Below, one piece after another: positions 1 to 12,926 of a DNA stretch of 64,000 bases (position 1 is the stretch's first letter; the number at the start of each line of letters is the position of its first letter). The translations under genes were made by a program, and so were the position numbers. The stretch covers positions 440,822 through 504,821 of the forward strand of contig WBMV01008303.1 in assembly GCA_013396655.1 (NCBI GenBank), read 5' to 3'. Origin of the DNA: Campylorhamphus procurvoides. Taxonomy: Eukaryota > Chordata > Aves > Passeriformes > Dendrocolaptidae. Under the pieces are notes generated by a model. The model worked only from the letters and a program-made list of their open reading frames with translations. It searched no databases and was not told the DNA's origin.

Positions 1-734
1 GAGTGATGTTGGACACTCTCAGCTTCAGCTGGTAGGGCTCTTGGGCAGATTTTCTCCTAACACAGGGCTCACTTTCAGATATGCTTGTACCTTGCATCCA
101 GTGCCACCGTCCTTTTCTCACAGAGGTGTTTAAAAATGAGTGGGTGTGCCCAGGTGTCCATCAAGTAAGCTAAGGACATTTCTAATAACTACCCTCAAAG
201 GGTCCCTGTAGGACCCACAGGCTGGACAAGCTGAAGTAGCTCTTAGTTGAAGTAGCCTTTAGATTTTTGCTAGTCCCAGCAACATATAACTTCAAAAGTG
301 AGAGGTTCTTTATCCCCTCTTGGTTATGCTCTTTGGGTCAGCATGGGGTTTGATTGTTTCCTTAACAATCTGACATACACCATGAGTTAAAAATAGCAAG
401 CAGTGCACACATCTTTCCTAGCAAAAACTGCACGTATGGAACATTTGAATCCTCTGCAGTGATATGCCAAGTGTACATCCTGTCCTCTGCCGGAATATCA
501 CTAATTTTGCCAGCTTTATTTTTTTTCCCTTTTATTGAGAACAAACTACTAAAGAACACCAAAGTTTTATTCCATGGGTGGCCCTTCTCTCTATGCAGTA
601 CAGCACACCCCAAACCTATGGATAAAAGGCTTGCTGGACACTTGCAGTGTTGCCTGCACTGAGTGGAAACTTTAGATTTATTTTAGGTCTGAAAGGTTGT
701 TTCTGGAAATTTTCACGAAGTCCTTACCTACAGA
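1..734. other. region beyond the 3' end of the minus-strand gene
   Basis: I see no gene, recognised repeat or strong splice signals here. It has one further minus-strand AATAAA (682-677) that could serve as an alternative end of the transcript. Confidence 0.4.
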
Positions 735-750
735 CAGTAAACAACTAATG

Positions 751-763
751 TTTATTCTTTATT
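751..763 (-). terminator. paired poly(A) signals for the minus-strand gene
   Basis: Two AATAAA hexamers on the minus strand (763-758 and 756-751) lie about 440 bases after the stop codon of exon H. A T/G-rich stretch follows near 745-730, which suits the downstream element, so cleavage near 735 is likely. A further AATAAA lies at 682-677. Confidence 0.5.
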
Positions 764-1203
764 ATCAGCACCAATGTGACTGACACGTTCTCTGAACTGG
801 ACAGTTTCTCCAGCTGGAAGCTCACAGCAATAAAATTTATATCTGTGCTGCATGTCAGCAGCAACTGAAATGATGTGAGGCTAACAAGTGGCAGGTTTAA
901 CTGCAGCTCAGTTACCTCATTAAAATAGCTGTTAATTTAAACTGGAAGGAGAATCCATTCTTTTGGCTGCCCATTAGATGTGCTCTCCACTACAGGAAAG
1001 AAGCAGTAGTTTTGCTCATCAGCTCAAAAATTCATTTGAATGATGCACAGGAGAAAACTAACACGAGGAAATGCAAAAGAGACTGTTTATAGCTGGTATC
1101 ACAACTGGATTCTGTTAGGAAAAGACTGAAATGAATGTTTTAAACTCCCAAGAAAATTTTAAGCAAAAGCAGAACATCTTGAACAAATCACTTGAAATTT
1201 TGT

Positions 1204-1624
1204 TCACAGCTCTTCCTGCTCACACTGCCATCCAGGTGGCTTTATGATTCTGTACTTGGTGTCACTATCCTCCTTTATGACCAAGCTATATATTTTAGGC
1301 AGTAAAGCAAGTAATAGTTCCCCTCTGTTGGCCACTGCAGAGTATTCAGAGAGCTCAACATAACAATTTACCACAGACTGTAAGATTTGGAGGTGGACAC
1401 GCTCAGACAAGAGACTGAAGGCAGAGACACACCCCACTGATGTCTCAGTTTCTCTCTTCTGCTTTGGCAGCATATCCAAATACAAAGCTTTCAGATTTTT
1501 GATGAAAACAACATGCTTAGAAAAAGGATGAGGAAAAACCCCTAATGAAATCCCACTGAAAACATGCAGCAAAGGACACTTTTTGACCAGAAGATTACAA
1601 AACACCAGTACCCACCAGAAAACC
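1204..1624 (-). CDS. predicted terminal coding exon H of the minus-strand gene
   Basis: The exon is 421 bases: one base, 139 codons and the stop TGA at 1206-1204. The acceptor GTAGCTTCTCAG/GG is moderate, with a possible branch site TTCTAAT about 30 bases upstream; an in-frame TAG just before it fits an intron. The peptide has a hydrophobic first third (LVFCNLLVKKCPLLHVFSGI), a basic linker (LPKQKRETETS), two amphipathic helices (RVHLQILQSVVNCYVELSEY and ELLLALLPKIYSLVIKEDSD), and a polar tail ending QCEQEEL. No C-terminal targeting motif is evident. Poly(A) signals follow about 440 bases downstream, as expected for a last exon. Confidence 0.6.
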
Positions 1625-4600
1625 CTGAGAAGCTACTGTGTTCTGCTGTAAATTAGAACATTGGAAAGAAATCCTTCTCGTTTGTCCTCACATATACACA
1701 GAGTTTATGCTGATGGGCAATGCCTACGATGACATTGCAGCAGGGCCAGCAACAGTGGGGAAGTGGGTGACCACTAATCACAAATCTGGGATCTCTTCCT
1801 GTATTTTCCCCATGCTGCAAACCCCCCAGGCTCTGGAGTGGAGGCAGAGATCTCACAGAGACAAGCTCCACTCACTACCCAGACACAATTTGTTGCCCAG
1901 TTCATTCTTCATGTGCAGCAAAGGAGCAGAGATCCCACGAGGAAAGAGCAGTGATTGTAGAACAAGGCTACCAGAGGATAATCTCCATGTGCCAGGAAAT
2001 AAAAAGACACAGTTTTTTCACATAACTGTTCAGACACACAACCACATTCAGCTAAATTTAAGTATCTGTGAGTTGAGTGCTCCAACCCTTCTCAAACCGT
2101 ACAGAGATTGCAGGAGAAAGACTGAGTGACTCAATTACCAAAAGGCAGTTCTTGGCAGGGCTGAGTCTCCAATCAGAGGGATTAGACAGGCAGGAGAAAA
2201 GTGGTGTAGCAAAGAAAAACAAAATGAAAGGAAACAGAGAGGAAACAAGATTCTCCTATTGATTTGCACTGAAGATGAATTACTTACTTATCACTGCAGT
2301 TGTAAATGAAAGCTGTGCCAAAGGGGTGTAGCTTCTAAAAGAAAACAAATTAAATACATTTTCTTTCTTGCTTTGTGTGGAGAATGTGCCTGACTTAAGA
2401 AAGTTACTGCAGCAAAAGCTGAAAAATGAGTAAAACAAAATAAATTTATCCTGCACAGGGCACATTTGAGTGCATGACTACATCACACTGCAATACACAT
2501 GACCTGCAGCCACAGTCAGACACTGCTCACACCTCAGGCAACAGCAATATTGCCACACACAAGGAGGTTTTGCAATAGAAACCACAAATGTTGGCACCCC
2601 AATGTCCAGACCATTGGCAGGTGCTTCACCTCCTCCTTCCACAGAAAACCTTCCCTGGGGAGCTGCCAGTCTAACACCCAGAGCTGAGCCACATGTACAA
2701 GGTCCTAATCCCAATCTCTGAAATCACAGACAGGTTCTTCTGTGGGTTAGAAGAGGTGAGACCCAAAGGAGAACAACTCCTGCAGCATCCTCAAGGGCCA
2801 GGGCCAGGGCAGGATTCCCACCCCTCACCCCTCGACCTGCTGCTCACACAGTGCTCCAGCACTGCTGCTCTGTTCTGTCACTGCTCCTGCACAACTTTTA
2901 ATAAGTGAAGCCAGATACTTTAGTGATTCCAACTCATAAAACACATTGTACTCTCAAAAATGATGCGAGAACAATGCTGGCTTTGGTGTCGACCAGCCTT
3001 CCTGCGACTGAGCAAAAGCCCAGCTGATGTGGTATGCAAGGAGTCCTCTCTGCAGGAGAAAAGAAGTTTCTAACCCAGAACTACAAGATAATGGACTTCA
3101 AAGCTGTGGGGTTTATGCATGGAAAACCTGTCACTGGTGCAGGACTGAAACCTGCTTATCTTGGCCTTTCACATGGTGTAATTTGACAGGGCCCATAGCA
3201 CATCTAAAGGGAAGGAGATGGAAATGCATCTAACTGTATTGAATTTATTTACTTATTTATTTTTAAATAGTGGCAGGAGTTACTCTCTTCAGCTCATGAG
3301 CATCCCCTGTAGAAGTGGATTAGTACATGGGGCACAGCAGGTGGAGAGAAAGTAAAATCCTTTACGAGGTTTGCCCACACTGGTCAGAAATACATTTGTA
3401 AGTTGGAGAAATCATTACACTCCTGAGAGTCCTTGGGTAGGAAATGAGTTTATCATTTGCTAGCAAATGATTTTGACCTTTCTAGCAAAGGTTAGAGGAC
3501 AAAGATATATTAACTTGAGTAATTTAAGTCAAGTGTAAAGTAACTAAGAGTTACATGGCCTTGGGGAAGAGTCTGAAGTCTCAGTTGGTGAAGATGTTTC
3601 AGCATTTTGGTGGCGTTTACTATTTTAAGAACAAAATGATCATCGTAAATTTCTGGGCTTTTACCTGGATGGGACTGTGACAACTTAAATCTCAATAAAG
3701 TTTATTGCCCCCTTTATCTGTCTCTTGATACCTTGATACCACAAAACAGACCCAGGCTGCCAGGGCTGTGTTATCAGCTCCAGGGCAGCTCATTTTGGTG
3801 ACCACAGAGGCAGCCCTTGCATTCCGTTACAGTCTCCATGGGTGCAGCTGGAATTGAGTTTGTGCTGGGCCTGCACAGCAGCATCCAGGAAGGTTCAGGA
3901 AGAACTCAGGTCCTCAGATGGCTGCATGAAGAGTGTCAGACAGAAACACTTGAATGGATTCCTCACTTCACCCTTGTAATCTGAGGCTTGTTACAACGAG
4001 CAGGAGCTCCTGCCATGGAGCCACCTGCATGTCCCACTTGCACATGCGGACACAGAGGGTGCACTGCCCAAGAGATAATGCACCAGAACAGTGGCAGAAC
4101 AGATGTAGGCTGAGATGAGAACTTGGATGATTTGATTATTAATTAATTCATTTTTGTTAGCTTTATTCAAATGCTTTTGATTTTTAGCAAAAAAGCCCCC
4201 CAAAACTAAACCCAAAACAGCCTCACTACAAACCTCTTCCAAAACCTAAGTTTCTCATTTATCTGTGCTCTCAAATAATTCTAAGGGCATTAGGAAACAT
4301 ATGCAGCCAGATTTTTACCTGACTTCTCCAATATTTACGGTCTGGACAAATCAGAAGGTATTTTTACCCAAATGATCAAGAATTTGCTTCCTAATGTTAT
4401 CATTCTGCTACAATAGAAGACCAAAACTTATGATTGAAAAGACTTTAACATCCAGGATACGAGCTTGCCGAAGCAATACCTAAGTTCTTCACCTTAAACC
4501 TTAATATCATTGCTTTTACAAATCTCAAATGGAAAGCAAAAATCCCTGCTGTGCTCAGTTATCTTGAACTTAACTAATTCTCTACATGCTACCCAGATTG

Positions 4601-5488
4601 TTGCTCCTGATGGATGAAGACATGGACCTCTGCTCTCACTCTGCAACACAATGAGAACCAGCTTATCTCTTATCAGTTTCTAGAAGAGCTCAGCTATCTA
4701 AGGGTACCCACAACGTGCTGTATTTTCTGTTGCTAAATTAATATTTGAGTGGGGGGAAATGGCATCCAAGAGATGCAAATTACTGAAAAAAAAAAAAAAA
4801 ACAGTGGGGAAGTTAACCCAGTATAAAACACTGATGATGTTTGAAGGCAATGCACAGAACAGCTAAATGTTCAGTCCTGCTAACATTAGAGTTACCTAGA
4901 AATAGGAGAGGCAGAAAGAGAAGCTTGGGAATATAGTGACAACTCTTACCCAAAATATCAGCTGGCCAAGCCAGGGACTGACATTTCTTCCTAATGCTGA
5001 GAAAAGGCATTCCAGAGAAGGAGGCTGTGTGCTGATTTTTTAAAGGGAGACTAAGTTCTCCCACAGTTTTCACTTGAATGATTTTATTTTCAGGCTGGGC
5101 TCCCAGGATGGAGGGGGACAGCAAGAGCTTCTACCCAACATAATAAGGACATTTACAAAGAATATGGAAAACCCATTAATTCTCTGTCCATTTCACAGCA
5201 CGGATTTAAAACAAGACTTCCCTTTTCCTGGAAGTGCTTTCACTGTGGAACAGGGGCGTGTCCCAAGGATGCACTGTGCCGGCCACCGAGCACATCCTCT
5301 TGGTGAGCCTCGAGAGATCCCCCAAGAAGTGGCTCTTTCTGGGCAGTAGGAAAGCAAACTTCAGAGCTTCTCTTCCAAGGTGGCACAGAAAGCTCAGCCT
5401 CTGCCTGGGGCTCATCCAGTTGGTAACAGAGACTAACAGTGGCTGAGCTGGCAGTGGAAGGAAAGTCTCCCCGGCCTGATTAGAGCAC
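1625..5488 (-). other. intron between exons G and H
   Basis: This stretch is 3.9 kb of ordinary AT-leaning intron. It contains a 17-base A run at about 4785-4801 and a short tandem copy of CTTGATAC near 3725-3743. A 163-codon plus-strand open frame at 1638-2129 has no coding character and overlaps the last-exon acceptor. Confidence 0.45.
4785..4801 (+). repeat. A17 homopolymer run
   Basis: A single uninterrupted A run. No retroelement body is recognised directly upstream. Confidence 0.8.
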
Positions 5489-5686
5489 CTACTTAACAGG
5501 CAGGACACCGAGGTGTCAGTTCTGCTCTCATGAATATCCAAGTTCTTTAGAAGAACTGAAAGTATTAATAAAAGACCGAGAGCAGCCCGACAGCCTCTAC
5601 CAGGTGGCTTGAACATGGGCTGCTGAGGTTCTTTTAGGAAGGTTTCTGTCGGATCTTCAGCAAAGTCCATCCCTCCAAAGTGCAGT
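5489..5686 (-). CDS. predicted coding exon G of the minus-strand gene
   Basis: The exon is 198 bases: one base, 65 codons, two bases. The acceptor TATTCCTCTTCTTCAG is strong. The donor AGTAG/GTGCTC is weak. The peptide begins LHFGGMDFAEDPTETFLKEP and has a hydrophobic helix, RAALGLLLILSVLLKNLDIH, typical of a buried helix in a helical-repeat protein. The same frame stays open past the donor for another 280 bases, so an alternative donor or intron retention is possible. The leftover AG joins G of the final exon to give Arg. Confidence 0.55.
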
Positions 5687-6658
5687 CTGAAGAAGAGGAA
5701 TACCTTCACTGCTTTCTACCTCTCTCATTCACATTTCTGTATAAATCCAGTTTTTATTTCCTTTGTTCCTCTGATGTTAAAGATATGTTTAAAAATACAT
5801 CAAGGATTTGATACAAGTTAATTTCTGCTTTGCTCTTTATCTTAATGAAAAGAAGTATTTGATAAAATCCAGACAAAACTGACTTTTTCTTTCCTGCTAT
5901 GACAAAGGTTTACAGAGGACTGACTCAAGATTTCCTGAGACTACAGACAACACAGAGAAAAAGAAAAATGCTTTAATAATAGCAACAATATGTACAGTTT
6001 AAAACTATTCTTTGTTCTCTGTGTTATTCATGTTTTGTCTCAGAGTGAAACTGATGTCGCATTCACAAACTCACATGGAATCCCAAAGAACACATCTGGG
6101 AGTCCAACACTGTAGATGATGCTGCCCTTAACACCAATTGTCAGTGCTCAAAGAATTTTCAGTAGTCAAATACCAGTGGAAGCACAAACCACATCTCTTC
6201 TGAGTTTACAGAGTGAAAACACCTCTTTTTTTCCCTGTAACAAAGTAACTTCTCCTCAGAAATGTGTTAAATCACAGTTTTAGTCTAAAGAAAACTCCAG
6301 CTTGCATTCAGCGAAATACCAGTGGGAAAATAAAGAGTTTTCAGAACTGCATTGAGATCTTGCTACACATTTCTCTGTTCTGGGCTACTTCAGCATTCAG
6401 CATTTTCTAGTGGCTCTTACTGTTCCTGTACCCATCTGAAAATCGAGGTCAGGTGGTCTATTGGAAGAGTGAGCTCTGATGTTCCCAAGGCCCCAATTTT
6501 CACTTTTTTCGAAAGTATTATGAATGGGTGAAAAAAAAGTCATATCTTTTCCCTGTGATCTCTGCAGCAGCTGCAATAATCACATCCACCTCAAAAGTTT
6601 CCTCCAATGGCTTTCACCTTCTCTCAGAAACCATGAGCCTTTACCTATCTAAAGAATG

Positions 6659-6930
6659 ACAGAATCATAGAATTGGCCTGGGTTGGAAGGGACCTTAAAG
6701 ACCACAAAGTTCCAACTCCCTGCCATGGACAGGGACACATCCCACTACCCAAGACCTGCCCAATCTGACCTTGAACACTTCTAGGGATGGGGCAGCCACA
6801 GCTTCTCTGGGCAACCTGTGCCAGTGCTTCACCACCCTCACAGGGAAGAATTTCTTCCTAATATCTAATCCAAATCTGACCTCTTTCAGTTTGAAGCCAT
6901 TCCCCCTTGTCCTGTCAAAAGGAGCTGCTT
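6659..6930 (-). mobile_element. CR1 LINE 3' end (minus orientation)
   Basis: The left edge reads AGAATCATAGAATTGG, the reverse complement of the ATTCTATGATTCT tail of avian CR1, followed by GGTTGGAAGGGACCT and the long CR1 3' region. Only the 3' end is present, as is usual for 5'-truncated copies. It shares a long stretch (GGGATGGGGCAGCCACAGCT and beyond) with the copy at 12.7 kb, so the two belong to one subfamily. It lies in the F-G intron in the same orientation as the gene. Confidence 0.9.
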
Positions 6931-7978
6931 TAGAGCACTGAGCAGCTGCCTTGCTCCTGGCAGGATGGACATCACAAAGAACGACAAAATACAGAGGCCA
7001 AGATCACTTTTTTAAAGACAGAAGGAAGACAGGAGTCGTGTAGTTCAGGTACAGCACAAAAGATCACAAAACTAACAACCTGCCAGGAATTAGGAATGCT
7101 GTGCTCTAGCTGGGAGCATCCCTTCCTTCCCTCCAAAGCAACAGCCTTTCTGACTACCCCTCCCTTCTGAAGAGCCACGGGGATGCACAGCCAGGATGCT
7201 CTTTGTGGCTCGGTCATAAGGCCCCTGAGACTGGCTGACAATTCCTGCCGCTCCCGCTCTGGAGGAGCTGAGCTGCCCTCTCCTGGGAGCAGTGCAGGCA
7301 GCAGGGCAGCCTCCCACAGCCAACACATCCTTAGCAGTGGGGCAAACCAGTGCAATGGGAGATTAATGCATCAGGCAGCCTCCTCCAGATGGGCTGCCCA
7401 GCTTTTCCACTTACAGTTTCACTGAAATTGGACTTTGTGGTTAGGACTCAACTTAAGCAGCAGTCCTTCTGCAGGCTTCAGGTATGGTCGTTTTGCACCA
7501 GTTCCTTCAGAGGTTTTTGCAGGCAGGGACATACGTGGGTTGTTAGATTAAATCAATAGGGCAAAGTTTAAGTGAATGCTGTGTCAGAACAAGAGCTTAG
7601 AGAGGAGTTTAATGGGACTGACATAACACAGACTGAACAGGTACCCAGTGCTGTACATGGCAGAAGTGTGTTTGCACTTGGGATTCTCCCAAATCTCCTG
7701 TTAATTTACTAAAAACAGAAAGGGTCTCAGGCCTATGAGTGATGAAGGGAAGGAAATCAGCCTGCATCTGTAACCCAAAACACAGTGAAAACCTGAGCTC
7801 ATCGAAAACAAAGAGTTTTCTTTGTTACATGTGCTTATTATACCAGACTTGAAACCAGGGACTGGGAGCTGGGGGACAGATTAGTGACAATATAATACAA
7901 CTTCAGCAGCATCAGCCTGCCCTTCCAGGTCCCTGCTCCCCATTTGGGAGACACTAGTGCAGATAAAAGTGAGAGTTG

Positions 7979-8050
7979 GATATATCTATATCTATATCTA
8001 TATATCCAGGCTGCAGGATATATCTATAGCTATAGCTATATCTATATCCT
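7979..8050. repeat. TATATC/TATAGC microsatellite in two hairpin-like blocks
   Basis: Two blocks of TATATC and TATAGC units are separated by AGGCTGCA. Each block begins GGATATA and ends TATATCC, so each is close to self-complementary. Confidence 0.85.
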
Positions 8051-11000
8051 TAAAAATATTATTTTTTAATATGCATATATGACAGGTTTTAAGTAGTTCT
8101 GGTGTTAAAAAGCTGGAATTTCCAGGAACATTTCTCCACTAAGTCGGTGGCAGAAATCACAAGGTGGATGATTTCTGCAATTTAAAGAGTGGGAAATTGC
8201 AGCCAGTATGCTAATTAGGAAGAGTTCTAGGAAAAACATCTAAGGAAAAGTCCACCAGGAATAAGATGGGTATATGCTTTAAAGATTAAAAAAAAAATAT
8301 TTAAATTGCCTACCATAGCCTTAGATGATTTTGTTTCCTTGGGGGATTTTTTGTTTTGTTTTAAAAGAAAGTTACATTTCTCTAATAATTTCTTCTTCTG
8401 AAGGCACTTGGGATAAGGATGGTCAGGTGAGTAATTTCATGAATGTTCCTCCATCCATATGGCATGTACAGGAAATCCATTAAAATTAATATTTCTTTAC
8501 ATGGTTATTTATTTAAGTAATCCTTCTTTCAAAGTGCTGCTGCTGCTCTCTTCACATAATAATCCTGATAAATTACTCTTTTCTTCAATGCCCCATAAGT
8601 AAGGAACATAAAGACGCAGTGCTGCTGTGTTAAGACCCATTGCTCTGGCTCATTCCAAAGAAAACACAATATATTTAAACACGTTTCCCCCAACAACAGG
8701 TGCCTCTCTACATTTTAGAAGCTGCAGATGCCATTTGTAAGAAAGGGGGGAAAAAATTTCAGCCTTCACTTGCAATTATTAAAAATTCATTGCTGTGCTG
8801 AAGGACTGGAAAGGGTGTGCTGGTGCACCAGGGTGAGGTTTCACCTGCCCGTGGGTGTGTTCTGCTGCCAGGCAAGTTCAGCTCAGTGAATATTCACCTC
8901 CACTGACTTCCCACCTTCACGTGCAAGCCCCAGAGCCCGAGCCAACAGCTCTTGCACCTGCACCGAGCAGCCCCTGTGCCCCTGGAGTGCTGCACACCCT
9001 GGGCAGGCCAGTGCACAGCAGAGCCAGGGGCTTCCTATTGTGCCAACACCACAGGGCTCCAGGATACAGCTCTCACACTCCCTCTGTCACCCGAAAGTTA
9101 ATGCAGGTATCAACAACCCCTGAGCTGAAACGCAAAGGCCAGGGCATCTTGGGAGAGTCTGCATCACATCCTGCCCTGCTGTGCACTGCTCCTATCACCA
9201 TCCAGCTGGGGTTTCCCACCACAGTGCCACCCCCATGAAACATCGGTAGATAGTGCTTGGCACATTCAGCCTTTCCTCTGTCACCTGGGGCTGATGAACA
9301 TCAGCCAGGTTTGCATCATTTCCATCAATGTTGCTTTACCAATGGGCAACAGACAGAATTTTCCCATCAAATCTACCTTACATGTCAGAGGCAGTATCCT
9401 TTCTTATCTCTGGTTTGATATTTACCCATGTATTAAGCTCTCTGAAAAGTACCAAACAATAAACACCAGCTCTGCACTATAAGCAAGACCCCACTGTCAA
9501 ATTATTCAAGAATAGAAATGTTCTGTGGTTCCACACCACATGTAGCAGTGGAGAGGCAATTTCTTCCTCTTGGACTAAATCAGGCTGAAAGAAACAACAC
9601 TTCATTCTCCTGAGCTCAGGACTAACCTTTTGAAGCACATGTCAAAACAAACACTTAAATACAAGGTAAAATTCATGTTATAACAAAGCAGAAATCCCCT
9701 CTCAATTTATGAACTGCAAGAGTTGGAACTAAGTGACGAGAAAAATAGAGGGATTCACTTGTGAATGACGAGGAAAAAAACAACAGAAAGTGTTTGGCAC
9801 AGTTTAAATGAGTTTTGTTTTGGAGCCATTCAGAATTTAGACCTCAGATGAATATTTTATTGAGGCAAATAAAGAATTTGCTGCCACAATGAGGAACAAT
9901 CTCCCACCTCAACAACTGAAACAAGGTTTGATTTCATTTCCCCAATGGTGCAAGGAGTAATATTCTACTAGATCTGTGTTTCCACTGACAATGAGTGTGC
10001 TATCACTGTGCTTCCATCAGGAAGTCATTGAACACTGCAGAGATGCCCACAGCTGTCCTGAGGTTACTCCTGTGCTGCTGTAGTACATGTGGAACAGGAC
10101 TGAAGCAACAGGGGGATGTTCCACACAAGTTTTTCAATCCTCTGTTGGCCACAACACAAAACTCCTGAGGCCTCTGACCAGCGTAAGACAGTGACAAGTC
10201 TCAGGACCTTTCATATTTGCTATTCCACTCTCTTCACTCCAAACATCCATGGTGTTCTCAGTCAAAAGCAGCTCTGACACTTTTCAACAGAGCAGGAACA
10301 TAATGCAGACCCTCCTTTCCTCACACGCTTGGCTTAACCCAGCAGTTTGGCATTGCCAGCAGCTTTCATTCCCTTGGGGATGCTCTGCTCCCTGTGTCAC
10401 ACTCAGACATGCAGCACTCAGCATTTTGACCAATACACAGGGACGGGACCTGTGTGTTACCTTTGGGGAGGTCCTGAGCACAAACACCTCCAGTTCTTCC
10501 TCCCCGCCTGCTCGTGGTTCATCAGCCAAGGCAGGGCAAAAGGAGGCTGGTGTAGGGCTCATGAAATAATAACTACAAGTTGCTAGTAAGCACACACATC
10601 TTATTTACAAGCACTGGAACACGCAAATAATAATAAGCATAAAGACATTCCCTGTTCTATCTGTATTGCAAGCATTGGAGTATGAAAGCCTCAGGCCTCC
10701 TTTGGAAGAGTCTTCTGGCAAAAAGAAGTGATCCAACCTAGGATTGTTCTATTCAAGAGCGATGAAGCAGTGAAAAGACAACATTTTCCTTTCTCTTGTC
10801 ATTTTGAAGTCTGTTTACTTGCAACCTTAAAAGGAAGTGAATTACCTCCAGGAGAAAAAAAAAAAATAGAAAGAGAAGGATGACTGCCTGGTCTCCATAG
10901 AACACCTCGATACTGACAGATGTTCCTCTTACAGAAACAAGTATTAGAGCCCTTGGATGGCATCTTTCATTCTGTGAATTGCCCAATTACTTCAGAAAGA

Positions 11001-12652
11001 TGTTGTGGCATTGTTGAATGCTGATAGAAACTCATTGATCTGTTCACAGGCTTACCGGTACACAAAGGATGGAAAACACTCCTGGCTCTGAGTTTCTATA
11101 ACGTGCCTTATTGATTCTCTGAAATGCCAGATTCTGCACTTATTTACACACATGCTGCACTTTAAAGCCCTCATGCATAGAAAATGCCCTGTCCATTTTT
11201 TTTTCTTCTTCCTGAAACAGTTTGTATGAAAAATTAAATCAGCTGTAAGTAATAGACATGGATTTTTGTTTATGTTTACAGGGCAGTTTTACCCACAGAG
11301 CACTAAATGTGGATTTGTATAACACAGTGATTTTTCAGCTCAGACCAGCATAGGCTTAATAAACTTGTTCAAACGTGTCTTAAGAATGTTGGACTCCATG
11401 TGGTTTATTGATTGGTTTGCCTGCCCAGGGCTCCAGAGCTTTTCTTTACCTGCAAAGTCTGTCCATATAGGACACTCAGGAATCAGTGACCCCCATGTTC
11501 CCAGACATGCAGTGTACAATCACTGTGCTCACATACACATACACACACAGAATTTATTTGAACTTACACAAAAGCCACTTTTCCTGTAAAAGCCCTGGGT
11601 ACCAGGAGTCAGGAAAAGACTCTGTTGCCACAAAAAAACCTATCACTCACCTTTAGGGCTCTTTCAAGCTACTTTAATGCTCTACAAAGCTTATTGTACC
11701 TAACACTGCAGCTGATCAGTAGGATTTCAAGGTCTGGTTCTGGTCTTTTCACTGGGGCAATTGCTAGTCAAAAAGATCTCGTTCTCTAGCACATGCCTGT
11801 TCTCTTCACACTCAAAGTTTTCACTGACATTACTTCAATCTCAAAGTGCGATTTTTTTCCCAACAGAGTTCTGCTGGCACTGTTTACCAGTTCCCTGCTA
11901 CTGTCTGTCTTAGGAACAAGATTACTCAGAGCCAGTAAAGAACTGATCTTTTTCTAAGAACTTCACTTATTTAACCTTTATTCTGAAGCATAATAATGTC
12001 TTTTCATCTATACTAGACATAAAATAATTGTGTTCATCAGGCTCAGTAAGACACTTATCTGAAAAACCACAGGAAGCAGATCTGACTAGGAACATATCAT
12101 TTTCCATAGCTGGCTTTGGAATAGATCAAGATTTGCCCCATACTAATTTTTATCAAATTAATAGGTATCCCAGCCAGCACAGTAGCTACCTCAGCAGAAA
12201 GTTGCCCAATGGGCCACATTTGCTCTCATTACATCTGCAACAGGCTGTGCAGAAAGTAAGGCAAGAAGCAGGCACGACATTCTAATGGTTTTGTTCCAGT
12301 GTTTCTGTGGGCTCTCAGCAAAACAAAGAGTACTCTGCAACACAGAGCACGTACTGATCTCTACAGGGTAAAGACTATGATTTCTCCTGCGTTCCTCCAA
12401 GGTGGAGAATGATCCCCAGGCTGACAGGTGCTCTGTATAACTGTCCTGGGACATGTAGGTCGCTTGCTCCAACCCTTGTGGAGCTCAGACACTTCTGGGT
12501 GTTGCCTCTGCACCTCCTTCTTCCAAGCCCACGGTGCTCAGTGTCCCCCAAGGGACTGTGAGCAACCCACAAACTTCCAGAAGGCAGGAATGCAGGCACC
12601 AGCTCTCCTGAGCAACTGAAAGAGGAAAGGTAATCAACAGGAGCTGGGGAAC

Positions 12653-12926
12653 CACAGAATGGTTTGGGTTGGTATGGACCTCAAAGATCATCGCCTTCCA
12701 ACCCCCTACCATGGGCAGGGACACCTTCCACTAGCCCAGGTTGCTCCAAGCCCTGTCCAACCTGGCCTTGGACACTTCCAGGGATGGGGCAGCCACAGCT
12801 TCTCTGGGCAACCTGTGCCAGGGCCTTACCACTCTCACAGGGAAAAATTTTTTCTAATATCTAATCCAAACCTTCCCTCTTTCACTTTGAAGCCATTCCC
12901 CCTTGTCCTGTCACTGTGTGCTCTTG
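12653..12926 (-). mobile_element. CR1 LINE 3' end (minus orientation)
   Basis: This copy starts ACAGAATGGTTTGGGTTGG and runs through the same 3' region as the 6.7-kb element, ending near CCCCCTTGTCCTGTCACT. Its tail has decayed more than the 6.7-kb copy. It is 5' truncated and intronic. Confidence 0.9.

Noticed and set aside
1638..2129. 163-codon plus-strand open frame
   Set aside because: It runs through the predicted intron next to exon H, lacks coding character and has no splice context.
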